A DNA stretch of 64,000 nucleotides from Gliomastix tumulicola (taxonomy: Eukaryota; Ascomycota; Sordariomycetes; Hypocreales; Bionectriaceae). The stretch lies in assembly GCA_001599755.1 (NCBI GenBank), contig BCHX01000003.1, positions 1,361,015 through 1,425,014 of the forward strand, given 5' to 3'. Positions 22,637-32,226 of this stretch are shown piece after piece (the stretch's first letter is position 1; every line of letters starts with the position of its first letter). A program made the position numbers and the translations under genes. Below the pieces are notes generated by a model. That model was given only the letters and a program-made list of their open reading frames with translations, was not told the DNA's origin and did not search any database.

Positions 22637-24019
22637 ATGGCTTCCTCTAACCCTACCGTGGCTGTCTCGGCCCCCGGGAAAGTGCTCCTGGCGGGCGGAT
22701 ATCTTGTGCTTGACCGGGCGCACACTGGCCTTGTTTTCGGGCTCAGCGCGAGGATCAGCGTGATCTCGACGGAGATTCATACGGAACCTGGGGTGCAGCT
22801 CAACGAGGTGATCGTGGACAGCCCCCAGTTCGTGAATGCTCAGTGGAGATATGGCTACCACCAGGCACCAGAGGGCGGCGGCGTTAAGGTCACCCCGTTG
22901 CAAGTGTAAGTTGGGAGTTATCCAGAGGGGAATTGGTAGGGCTTCACTTAACTAACACGGGACCGCTTCAGGGGAGAGACGCTCAGCCGAAACCCTTTCG
23001 TCGAGAAGACGCTGAGCTACGTTCTCACTTACATCGACCATATCAACCGCAGCAACGGCGGTGCCACCATCAAACCGTCCAGGCTCATCATCCTTGCCGA
23101 CAATGATTACTACTCCAACCAGGGCGTGAAGAACGGGCGCTTCGCCAAGTTTACCGTGCCTATCACTGGTGCTCACAAGACCGGTCTCGGCTCATCCGCC
23201 GCCCTGGTCACGAGTCTTACGGCTTCACTACTGACGCACTACCTACCCTCCGAGGTGTTCGGCGTCCAGTCGCCAGCGGGCAAGAAAATCTTGCACAACT
23301 TGGCGCAGGCTGCGCACTGTGCGGCCCAGGGCAAGATCGGCTCCGGCTTTGACGTTGCGGCTGCCGTGTACGGCTCGTCGCTCTACAGGCGCTTCTCCCC
23401 CGAAACCTTGGGTTCCGTGCCCGAGCCCGGGGCCCCAGGATTCGGCGACAAGCTCGTGGAGGTGGTCGGGTCGGACTGGGATGTCGAGGTGCAGAAGGAG
23501 GGCCTCGCTATCCCGGATGGCATCGGCCTGCGGATGGCTGATGTCGATTGCGGTAGCGAGAGTGTGGGCATGGCGAAGAAGGTCCTCTCGTGGAAGGCGG
23601 CTGATCCGGACAGGGCCGTGCCCCTGTGGACGGAGCTGCAGCGGCGCAACGAGACCCTGGCGCAGTCCCTGAGGGACGGCAAGGTCGACGAGCTTCCGGC
23701 GAAGCTGAACAGCGTCCGCGAGCTCATCAGGGAGATGGGCCAGCTCAGCGACGTGCCGATCGAGCCCGAGAGCCAGACGGAGCTCCTGGATGCGGTGAGT
23801 GGGGTCGACGGTGTCTACGGCGGGGTTGTTCCCGGGGCCGGGGGTTACGATGCCGTTGTCCTGGTCATGAAGAACGACGAGGCTACGCTCAAGCGCGTCG
23901 AGGAGTTCCTGGCGGGATGGAGCAAGGAGAAGCAGACGAATGTGAAGCTCCTGCCTGTCGAAGGCGAGATGGAGGGTACCCGCAAAGAGACGCTGGATCT
24001 GTACGACGGATGGCTGTAG
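22637..24019 (+). CDS. ERG8: Phosphomevalonate kinase
   Basis: GHMP kinase that phosphorylates mevalonate 5-phosphate, the second kinase step on the way to isoprenoids and ergosterol. Exons 22637..22905 and 22972..24019 give 438 aa. Motif 1 is near the N-terminus (VSAPGKVLLAGGYLVLD); the ATP-binding glycine-rich motif is GAHKTGLGSSAALVTSL; motif 3 is GVVPGAGGYDAVVLV. The block LAQAAHCAAQGKIGSGFDVA is also typical of Erg8. The upstream ATG at 22589 would add 16 residues; the inner start is preferred because SSNPTVAVSAPGK is the usual beginning. ERG10, the first enzyme of the same pathway, lies 31 kb away but reads as the mitochondrial form. Confidence 0.93.
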
Positions 24020-24351
24020 GCTGGGAGGTCGGGATAGCAGCAGAAAATAAAACACGAGCAAGCTGATGAAATTGCATGCACTGGATCACCTCCCTAGAAT
24101 CTCTCAAGATCTTCGATCTCTAAAGTACCGGAAAGTACTGTCAGCAGCACCTGCCTCAGCTTATCGGCGGGGAGTTTGCCCGACATCGGGAATAAGCTCC
24201 GCTAAACGAGATAGAGGGAAGGTGCGGCTATGACGTGGGGCATCATATTCTGGGAGCTCCCCTCCATCGTCCAGCGACCATCCCACCATCTATAAGTTTT
24301 TCTTCCGACCTGACTTACTTTACGAGGACACCATCTCCAAATCCAGCCATC
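24020..24351. promoter_or_regulatory. Short intergenic promoter of the aldehyde dehydrogenase
   Basis: 332 bp between two same-strand genes. A TATA-like TATAAG at 24291, 61 bp before the start codon, is the only candidate core element. Confidence 0.35.
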
Positions 24352-25895
24352 ATGTCTGTGGAAGTCCTCACCACCATCTCGCCTACCACAAACGAGCCCA
24401 TCCTCACCAGGAATGGCGCCTCCCAAACCGATCTGGAGCTGCTTCCTAAGATTGCCACCGACGCGTTCCAGAGCTTCCGCAAGACTTCCCTAAAGGAGCG
24501 ACAAGACATCGTCCGCAAGTTTCTCAAGATCCTTGCCAGCCATGAGAGCGAGCTTGCCGAGGAGCTTACTGTGCAGATGGGCCGACCCATTGCCTATACC
24601 GGCAAGGAGGTGACCACAGCCATCAAGCGAGGAGAGTACCTGCTCAAGATTAGCGACGAGGCGCTCAAGGACACGGATGGAGAGTCCGAGAAGGGCTTCA
24701 AGCGATTCATCCGCAAGGTGCCCGTCGGCCCTGTCCTGATCCTGTTCGCATGGAATGTTGGTGTCACCATCCATCCCACCCGTGAATATTCGTGATAGGA
24801 AGGTCTCAGCTGATGTCTCTCTCCTTTGCCAGTACCCGTATCTCATTCTCGTCAACTCTCTCATTCCGGCCATTCTCGCGGGAAACACCGTCATCCTCAA
24901 GCCGTCCCCCCAGACTCCGACCATTGTGGAACAGGTTTCCAAGTTCTTTGCCGAAGCTGGCCTCCCTGAGGGTGTGCTGCAATACTTCCATAGCGGGTCG
25001 CCTACCACCATCGAGTCCATTGTCAGGGATCCCAAGATTGCGCTCGTGTGTTTCACCGGATCTGTGGCGGGCGGTCTGGCCGTCAAGAAGGCCGCTGCTG
25101 ACCGCATCGTTAATGTCGGTCTCGAGCTGGGTGGCAAGGACCCTGCTTATGTGCGTTCCGATGTCGACATCGCCTGGGCGGCCGAGGAGATCGTCGACGG
25201 AGCCGTCTTCAACTCGGGCCAGAGCTGCTGCTCCCTCGAGCGTGTCTACGTCGACGAGTCAATTCACGACCAGTTCGTGGAGGCTGTGCAGAAGGTGCTG
25301 TCGGGATACAAGCTCGGCGATCCCTTTGACAAGGGAACCCACGTCGGCCCCGTCATCTCGAAGCGATCCAAGGACACAATCGAGGAGCACATCAAGGATG
25401 CCTTGGATAAGGGTGCCAAAGACGCCACGCCGGAAAACGAGAGCTTCATTAACACGTCCACAAAGGGCAACTTCGTGAAACCCACACTGCTCACCAATGT
25501 AGATCACACCATGAGGGTCATGACCGAGGAGACGTTCGGCCCTGTAATTCCAGTCATGAAGGTCAAGGATGACAAGGAGGCGCTCAAGTTGATGAATGAC
25601 AGCGAGTTCGGTCTCACTGCCAGCATCTGGACAAAGGATGACGCAACGGGGCATGATCTTGCCGAGGACGTCGAAGCTGGTACCGTCTTTGTGAACCGCT
25701 GCGACTACCCGAGCCCGGTGCGTTTGAACATGCACTGTTGCACAATGTTTTGCCGCTTGCTGACTTAATCTTCGCCTACAGGATCTCGCGTGGACAGGAT
25801 GGAAGAACTCAGGTCTGGGTCAGACTCTGGGCAGATTTGGATTCGAGCAATTTGTCAAGTCCAAGAGCTACCACTTTAAAGACTACCCGAAATAG
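24352..25895 (+). CDS. NAD(P)-dependent aldehyde dehydrogenase
   Basis: Oxidises an aldehyde to its acid. Exons 24352..24756, 24833..25717 and 25782..25895 give 467 aa, short for the superfamily but without an obvious gap in the catalytic core. The proton-acceptor glutamate is in VGLELGGKDPAYV (about Glu233), and the nucleophile is the first Cys of FNSGQSCCSLERVYV (about Cys267). The cofactor-binding stretch is LILVNSLIPAILAGNTVILKPSPQTP; EETFGPVIPVMKV and the ending GWKNSGLGQTLGRFGFEQF are also standard. Intron 1 uses a weak donor (GTTGGT at 24757) but is required to join FAWN to YPYLILVN. Succinate-semialdehyde dehydrogenase-like enzymes are the nearest group from memory; the substrate is not known. 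Confidence 0.9.
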
Positions 25896-27115
25896 ATTAC
25901 GGACGACATCAGGGAGGGCCGAAGGAAAGAAGGGTAGAAAAAAAATCTAATCATCAAATTTTCCTCCGCCAGTTCCCTTTTCCAATTGTGTGGTACGGAT
26001 CAGCTATTGGAATGAGTGACGCCGTATGTGGCCTGTGAGCAGCGGCGATTTGCAGCGGCCGACAGCCCATGCGAGAATAGGATCAGGAAACGGCCATTCC
26101 ATACTTTTATTGCATAGCTCACATTTGGGCAGTTGGGGTTAGGTCATGTGTCACACAGCGTCATGTCCTCGCTACAGCTGAGACAAAGCTGGCGCCAGCG
26201 GCCAAGACAAAGACAAGGGCAGAGGCCCAGGCGCCGCCTGTTTTGCTCAATAAAGAAGCCCTCTGATTCCGGTTTCTTTCTCTTCTCGCCTCGGGTGGCA
26301 AGGAGGGTCCTGGAATGCCAGACCCGACGCTGTTCATTCCAATATAGCCCTTCCCGAAGTCCGTGCATTCCTGCAACCAGCCCTGAGGCCATGCTGTGCA
26401 ACGTTCCTTAACATCCTAGCTTCTTTTTTTTTTCTTCTCTCACGCCCTCTCCGTCGGGCACTAGGGCTCACAGATTCCAACAACGGCAGGGGCAGCGCTT
26501 TTTTTCCCTTCTGCAGCGGGAAAAGGGGTGGGATGAGGAGGAGGAGGAGGAGGGGGTGGTCGCTGAAGAATTCGTTTCCGTTCCTTCGACGCCGCCGCCG
26601 ACAGACACACTCCGATTAACGGGGGCGCGAGGAGAGAGAGAGAATCGGACAGCTATATATGAGTTTCGCCCTCCCGTCCTGCTTGTTTGTTTGTTTATGT
26701 TTGCTGGAGTGTGGATAATTCTTCGAGCCAGACCGACACGTTCGTTCCTTCGATTCCCCCCCTCACATTCGCTCCTACTCGCCTTCGGTCGAGGTTTCAC
26801 TCTTTTTCTTCTTCTTCGTCTTGAGGCTTTGCCAGATTGCATTGCCACCTCTTGGCTGAACCGCGTTCGCATTCCCTACACACCGGGATACTTTCTCTAT
26901 ACAGCTCCGAGTTAGATTGTCGTGAGGCATCTAATCAAGCCACCACCGACGTCCCTCAGTAGGACCATCTCCAATCTCTTTTTTTTTTCTTTTTTTTTTT
27001 TTTCGTTCCCCTCAAGGGCCTAGACCCTTCCATTCTTCTTCTATTCCTTATCTCTCTTTTGATCTTTCTCTTCTTCTTCCCGATCATCTGCAGATTCTTC
27101 CTCTCTTTTCAGAGC
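25896..27115. other. Intergenic region and long pyrimidine-rich leader of the next gene
   Basis: About 1.2 kb. A TATATAT at 26654 and the first downstream ATG at 26697 open a 72-codon upstream reading frame (26697-26915), so the mRNA of the 102-aa gene may start near here. Heavy T/C tracts follow at 26977-27060. A GAGGAG repeat lies at 26537-26552. No other gene is evident. Confidence 0.4.
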
Positions 27116-27575
27116 ATGCAGATCAGGTCCAACGTCAGGATGTTGTACACCCGTGTCCAGACCATTCTCCGCAGGCGTCAGCGGAAGGAGGAGAAGCCGA
27201 CACTGGAGATCGTAAGTGAAAACTCTCACCGTCCCCTTTCTACCTTTGGACCAAGAATCTTGATGTGCTAATGTATTTTGCTATAGTCCGCGCCGTTCAA
27301 CTTCAAGCGGGAACCCGTGTGCCTGCCCAACATCACCGAGGATGAGTACGTATAAGGAATGCTTCGTGACTAAAAGGTCAAAAAAGAAACTCTTGGCTGA
27401 CGAATATCTGGATCTTTACAGGATCTCGATCCTCCGCGAGAAGGCTGCGGCCAGCCGCATCGGTGTGGCAGAGGCCATGCCGCTCTCCCCTTCGTCGATG
27501 CTCTCTCGTCCGCGGCCGCCCATCGTCACCGTCCTCGCGCCGAATGCTACGACCAGCACTACGCTCTCTGTCTAA
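27116..27575 (+). CDS. Small three-exon protein of unknown function (102 aa)
   Basis: Exons 27116..27211, 27287..27345 and 27422..27575 join in frame to 102 aa. Both introns have textbook signals (GTAAGT; GTACGT donors; a GTGCTAAT branch region in intron 1), and this is the main evidence that the gene is real. The N-terminus is strongly basic (TRVQTILRRRQRKEEK). The centre reads FNFKREPVCLPNITEDE and ISILREKAAASRIGVAEA across the second junction, which looks like a short conserved helical motif. The C-terminus is Ser/Pro/Thr-rich and ends TTSTTLSV. There is no membrane segment or signal peptide. I do not recognise the family. Long CT-rich leader and possible uORF upstream suggest translational control. 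Confidence 0.65.
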
Positions 27576-28752
27576 AACTTGCTCGACCTTGAAAGAAGCT
27601 AGGGTTCTAAAGATGAACCACACAAAACCACCAGCGCCGAAGGAAGAAAGCAACTAGACTCTCGTCTTTTCTCCTTCTATCAACCCCCAGAGCCCGAGTC
27701 TGGATAACAAGTTTTTTCTTTTTTTTCTATTGTTTCTTTGCCCTCTGTATTATTTAATCCTCCTTTCCTTAGAGTCATCGTCATCATCATCACCAACAGC
27801 AAAAAGGGCAAATTGTCAGAAGACAGAGCGAGACAGGAACGGATACATACCAGAAGATTATCCATGGGATAATTGCAGCGTCGCAGATTTGTAGCATTTA
27901 GGAATACATTAATAGTCCGTCACAAAACATACTGTCATTTTCGAACTCATGTATCATGCTATGCATGATGGATGGTGTGAGAGACTTAATTACGCAAAGA
28001 TTATAGAGATTTTAGCAGTCCTTCTAAGCAAGCTTATTGACAAGTCATTCTTAACGAGTCAAGTCAGTCACGTCAAGTCAGCAAGGAAGACATAGTTGTT
28101 GCAGCCAGCTCAAATCATCTCATATTGAGCTATATAATACAAGCAGCAGGAATCCGCCCATGCCCTCATATGCCGTAAACCGACCACCCAAAACCCATTT
28201 GTCTGTTTGTTTGCTTGTGTGTGCCAAGACCATCCCTAAATTTCCATGTCCAGGATTCCCTTTGTGTGTGCTGCCGGTGGCCAATTTCCTTTATGCCGAG
28301 GGGAGATTTGTCTATTTCTTTCTTTGTGTGTGTGTGAGTGCTTTCTTTCCATCCCCTTGCACATTTCATCAAATTCGAAGAAAAAATAGACCGCTTTGCT
28401 TTTTTTATGGTCGCAACCCTGAGAACGCCGTGTCGCTTCTTCTCGACTTTGGAAAAAAACAAACAGTCCGAAAACCCTTTTGCGGTAAAAGAAAATCAAA
28501 AAAAAAAAATCAAAGAGCAGAAATCAAAAACGCCAGCCGAGTCCTGCTGAGCTTGTGGCTCAACTCTTCTGAACCCCAAATTCGCAAGACAGTAGAAAGA
28601 GCAAAACGGGGTATCAAGCACCAGGCTGGTATAAAAACAAAAAAACAAAGGAAAAACTTCACACCGTCGTCGTCCTCCACCGACTAATTACCAATGATGT
28701 ACACCTATAGGTGTACATCATCATCATCAACCCTTGGGTGGTAGTAGTAGCT
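27576..28752. other. Tail-to-tail intergenic region with a perfect 28-bp palindrome
   Basis: The 3' ends of the 102-aa gene (plus) and the PPR gene (minus) face each other across 1.2 kb. It contains several A-rich and T-rich tracts and, at 28694-28721, a perfect palindrome 31 bp beyond the PPR stop codon. No supported coding sequence. Confidence 0.5.
28694..28721. repeat. Perfect 28-bp palindrome in the PPR 3' flank
   Basis: Each 14-bp arm reads ATGATGTACACCTA, with no spacer at the centre (28707/28708). It lies in the predicted 3' UTR of the PPR gene. Transcribed, it could form a hairpin in either direction; each arm also carries a UGUACA core of the type bound by Puf proteins. Confidence 0.85.
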
Positions 28753-31700
28753 TTACTCGAGCGAGGCCTCCTGGCCGCCACCGAGAAGCTCGAGCACCTT
28801 GTTCACCACAGCGCTGGGGTACCCCCGGGTGAGCATCTCGCCGACGACGCCCTTGGCCTGGTCCCTCTGCTCGACGGAGAGGAAGGCCCGGGTCATGGCC
28901 TCGTACGTGCTGGGCTCGCGCTTGCTGCGGCCGACGGCGTCGTAGATGGCCTGGGCCTTGTCGATGTTGGCCGCGGCCGCCCAGCCGTGGATGAGGGTGT
29001 TGGCGATGTAGGGGGTCATCTCGATGTTCTGCCTGCGCATCTGCGCCAGGATGGGCTCCGTGTCGGCCACGCGGTGGTTGGCGACCATGGCCTCGAAGAG
29101 AGCCTGGTAGAGGCTGGCGTTGAGGGGCACCACCGAGTCCTGGACGAGAGAGTCGAAGACGCGGCGGGCGCCGTCCATGTCGTGGAGGACACAGCCGCGG
29201 GAGTGGATCAGAGACGCGTAGTGGACAGGCTCGGGCCGCAGGCCGGCAGAGCGCATGCTCTCCAGCACCTCCTCGGCGCCCTCCATGCTGACGGGCTCGA
29301 GGGTGGCGTGGGTGTCGATGAGGAGCTTGTAGGTGTGCGAGGTGGGAGCAATGCCCATGGCCTTCATGCGCTCGTAGTAGGCGAGAACCTTTGACTTGTC
29401 CCTCTTGGTGGTGAGGAAGAACTGCATCATGCTGTTGTAGGGGGCAGGTCGCGGCTTGTAGTTTGGCATGCCCTCCATCTCGTCAAACAGCTCCTCGGCA
29501 AACTTCTCGTCGCTGACACGGCAGAGAGCATTGACGACAGTGCCGTACGTGACCGAGGTAGGCTTGATGCCAAGCGCCCTCATCTCAGCGAAGAAGAAGA
29601 GGCAGTCATCAATGCGGCGGGCCTTGCCTAGCTTGCCAATGAGAGCGTTGTACAGGAACGAGCTGGGCTCGACACCCTCAGCCTTGGCGCGGTGGAAGAT
29701 GCGGACAGCCTCGGAGGCCTCGTCAAAGGTCTTGGTCGAGTCCTTGAGGGTGGTGATGTACAGACCGAACGTGTTGGCAGAGGGCGTGGCTCCCATGTCG
29801 AGCAGCTCCTGATGGTACTGCTCGGCACGACCGCGGTTACCCAGGTTCAGGCAAGCACCAACCATGGCGTCGAGGATCGAGGACCAGCCATATCGGACGA
29901 CAGCATACTGAGGCATGAGCGGCACATCGGTACGGGCCATGGCGAGAACATCGTGGCACAGGTCCATCTTGCCCTCGCGAGCGGCGGCAGAGATGAGCTT
30001 GGCGTAGGTGATGTACCGAGGATGCCTACCAGCGCGGCGCATATTCTTGAATCGGTTCAGAGCATCTCCCAGGCGAGGACCCTTGCGGCCGTGGCTGCCT
30101 TCGAGGTCGTCAGCGATGAGCGACGAGCCCTTGAAGTCAGTGTTGTGGGCATAAGGATCGAAAGTATCCTCATAGCTGGCCGTGGTCGGGGTAGAGACAA
30201 AGGGTGATCCGGAGCTCGTCTGCGTAGGGAAGCTAGAGACCTGAGAGTTCGTCTCGCGAGGGTCAGAAAGGCCCCGAGCCTCCATGAAGCGCGAGATGAA
30301 GTCGACACCCTCATCAATCTCCTCACTCAGCTGCAGACCAGTCTCCTGCTCCGAGGAGCGGATCCGCTGGAACATGAGCTCAGACTGGGACAGACCCTCG
30401 GCAACCTGGCCGGAGCCAATCAGCGCGACGGCGTACATGGCAGTAGGCTCGATGAAAGCCGCCGAGACGGGGACCTCGGGGTTGCTGAGAACCTGCCAGT
30501 ACTTGGTAGCCTCAGCAACGTTGCCACTTCGGACGCTCATGGCGAGCATGGCGATGGTAGGGTTAGCCAGGTCGTGGAAGCCAACAGGGATGCTGGTGTA
30601 AGCCTCCATAGCAGTAGCCTCCTCGCCCTGGTCAGCGGCGACAATGGCGATCTTGCTCATGGCCTCGGCGCGAGACTCGTCCTTGACGGAACGAGCCCAC
30701 TGGTAGGCCTCCTGGTAGACGCTGCGAGTGACGAAGCCCTTGACGAAGCCTCCGCTGATGAGAGCATCCTTCATGTCGACAGCACGGATGCCATACGTCT
30801 GCACAATCTTCTCGAAGAATCGCATGGCGCCCTCGATCTTGTCGGAGATGACATAGGCGTTGATGACGGCGGCGTAGACCTGGGCATCTTGACGGCCAAT
30901 AAGCGTGTCCCTGCCCTGGTCATTGTCAACGGCGAGGTTGCGATACTCGGTATAGCACTCGACGGCGGCAATCAGGTTCCCAGACTTGGCATAGGCCGTG
31001 ATCATGATGGGGAACGTGGCGGCCAGGGGAACGGTCTTGGTGGCCTCCATCTGGCCAAACAGACGGAGCATGTCAGACACGCGCCCTGACTGGGCACAGG
31101 CACTGACGAGCTGGTGATACGTCTCGGCAGTGTACCCAACGCTGTCCCTGTCCACCGAGGAATCGAACAGGCTGACGGCAAGATCAAGTCGGTCATCCTC
31201 GGAGAGGATGGCGTACTCGAACTCGTTGGACGCCAGCATGAACTTCCCAGGCTCATCCATACCGCCGAATCGCACACGCTTCTCCTCCAAGGAAGCCTTC
31301 ATCTCCGAGACCTCGAGGGACCGAGACGCCAACAGCCCGACGAGGATGTTGTACGTCTCTCCATCCGGCGACACGCGACGGCGGATCATGTCGGCGTACA
31401 CATCCAGAGCCTTGGAAACAACCTCGATCTTCTCGGTCGGGATGTTGATCGCAGCAATGAGCAGCGCATTGTACGAGGCAACGATGGGCTTGACGCCCGT
31501 AGCCAGCATGGCCTCGAAGACGGCCGGGATCTCAGCATGCCGATCCGATGCAGCCAGCTTCATCAGATGATCGGCATACGACTGCGACTGCGGGTCAACG
31601 GGCGGCGTGGCTGATCGCGCCAGCGAGGCGGGCGTGTGCGATCGCGTGTGCGAGGCAGACTCTGCATTCTCAGCAGCTTCCAGCTGGCTCCTCACCTCGA

Positions 31701-32226
31701 TCTCCCGCTCGAGGGCAGCGTTGATGTGGTCGAGGGCGGCCTGCTCCTCCGGCGTGAAGGAGCGGCCGATCTCCGCATCGAACGCGGCCTTGTCCTCGGC
31801 AGCAGCAGCCGCCGCCGCGTCCTGCTCGCTGGTGAGGACATCGGCGCTGTCGGGCTTCCACTCGATGCGCTTGGGGAACTCATATTGCGTCCACTCCAGA
31901 TCAACCTCGTCGTCGGCAGCCTGCTGGCTCTGCAGGGCCTCGAAGTAGGCGTCTAGACCTCCATGGCTGTGTGTCTGGCGGTGCTCGACCTGGAACGCCG
32001 AGCTGCTGGCCTTGTCGGTGTGGAAGGCAGACTGGAACTGGAGGGCAGAGAGACGACCGAGACGGCTGGGATGGCGGCGGTTGAATACAGGTCGGTTCTG
32101 CGAGTTGAGGATATGCGGGTGTGTGGCGGCTACGACGGACTGGGCGTAACCGTGAGCAGTAACGGACTTCGCGAAAGTCGATCCTTGGCGGATGAAGTTC
32201 GAGTAGAGGCCAGAGTACGCGGGCAT
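28753..32226 (-). CDS. Mitochondrial pentatricopeptide-repeat (PPR) protein, 1157 aa
   Basis: Intronless gene for a large organellar RNA-binding protein. The N-terminus is basic and poor in acidic residues (RRHPSRLGRLSALQFQSAFH), as expected of a mitochondrial import signal. From about residue 210 to the end there are many 35-residue helical hairpins of PPR type, for example VASYNALLIAAINIP, DGETYNILVGLLASR, SSFLYNALIGKLGKARRIDD, TSVTYGTVVNALCRV and TSHTYKLLIDTHATL. A less regular, Ser/Thr-rich insert near 660-710 may be a linker. The domain layout resembles fungal factors for stability or translation of particular mitochondrial mRNAs, such as Neurospora CYA-5, but I cannot assign an orthologue. 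The whole reverse strand shows mirrored open frames, which I take as shadows. Confidence 0.88.
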   Translation of the reverse strand: MPAYSGLYSNFIRQGSTFAKSVTAHGYAQSVVAATHPHILNSQNRPVFNRRHPSRLGRLSALQFQSAFHTDKASSSAFQVEHRQTHSHGGLDAYFEALQSQQAADDEVDLEWTQYEFPKRIEWKPDSADVLTSEQDAAAAAAAEDKAAFDAEIGRSFTPEEQAALDHINAALEREIEVRSQLEAAENAESASHTRSHTPASLARSATPPVDPQSQSYADHLMKLAASDRHAEIPAVFEAMLATGVKPIVASYNALLIAAINIPTEKIEVVSKALDVYADMIRRRVSPDGETYNILVGLLASRSLEVSEMKASLEEKRVRFGGMDEPGKFMLASNEFEYAILSEDDRLDLAVSLFDSSVDRDSVGYTAETYHQLVSACAQSGRVSDMLRLFGQMEATKTVPLAATFPIMITAYAKSGNLIAAVECYTEYRNLAVDNDQGRDTLIGRQDAQVYAAVINAYVISDKIEGAMRFFEKIVQTYGIRAVDMKDALISGGFVKGFVTRSVYQEAYQWARSVKDESRAEAMSKIAIVAADQGEEATAMEAYTSIPVGFHDLANPTIAMLAMSVRSGNVAEATKYWQVLSNPEVPVSAAFIEPTAMYAVALIGSGQVAEGLSQSELMFQRIRSSEQETGLQLSEEIDEGVDFISRFMEARGLSDPRETNSQVSSFPTQTSSGSPFVSTPTTASYEDTFDPYAHNTDFKGSSLIADDLEGSHGRKGPRLGDALNRFKNMRRAGRHPRYITYAKLISAAAREGKMDLCHDVLAMARTDVPLMPQYAVVRYGWSSILDAMVGACLNLGNRGRAEQYHQELLDMGATPSANTFGLYITTLKDSTKTFDEASEAVRIFHRAKAEGVEPSSFLYNALIGKLGKARRIDDCLFFFAEMRALGIKPTSVTYGTVVNALCRVSDEKFAEELFDEMEGMPNYKPRPAPYNSMMQFFLTTKRDKSKVLAYYERMKAMGIAPTSHTYKLLIDTHATLEPVSMEGAEEVLESMRSAGLRPEPVHYASLIHSRGCVLHDMDGARRVFDSLVQDSVVPLNASLYQALFEAMVANHRVADTEPILAQMRRQNIEMTPYIANTLIHGWAAAANIDKAQAIYDAVGRSKREPSTYEAMTRAFLSVEQRDQAKGVVGEMLTRGYPSAVVNKVLELLGGGQEASLE

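Noticed and set aside
24291..24296. TATAAG before the aldehyde dehydrogenase as a firm TATA box
   Set aside because: Plausible spacing (61 bp) but a weak match, so left as a note rather than a feature.
26556..26915. 119-codon frame with a membrane-like segment
   Set aside because: It has no ATG until codon 48; retained only as a possible uORF from 26697.
28711..29394. 227-codon frame antisense to the PPR gene
   Set aside because: Leu/Val/Gly/His-rich composition is typical of the reverse complement of GC-rich coding sequence; no start context or homology.
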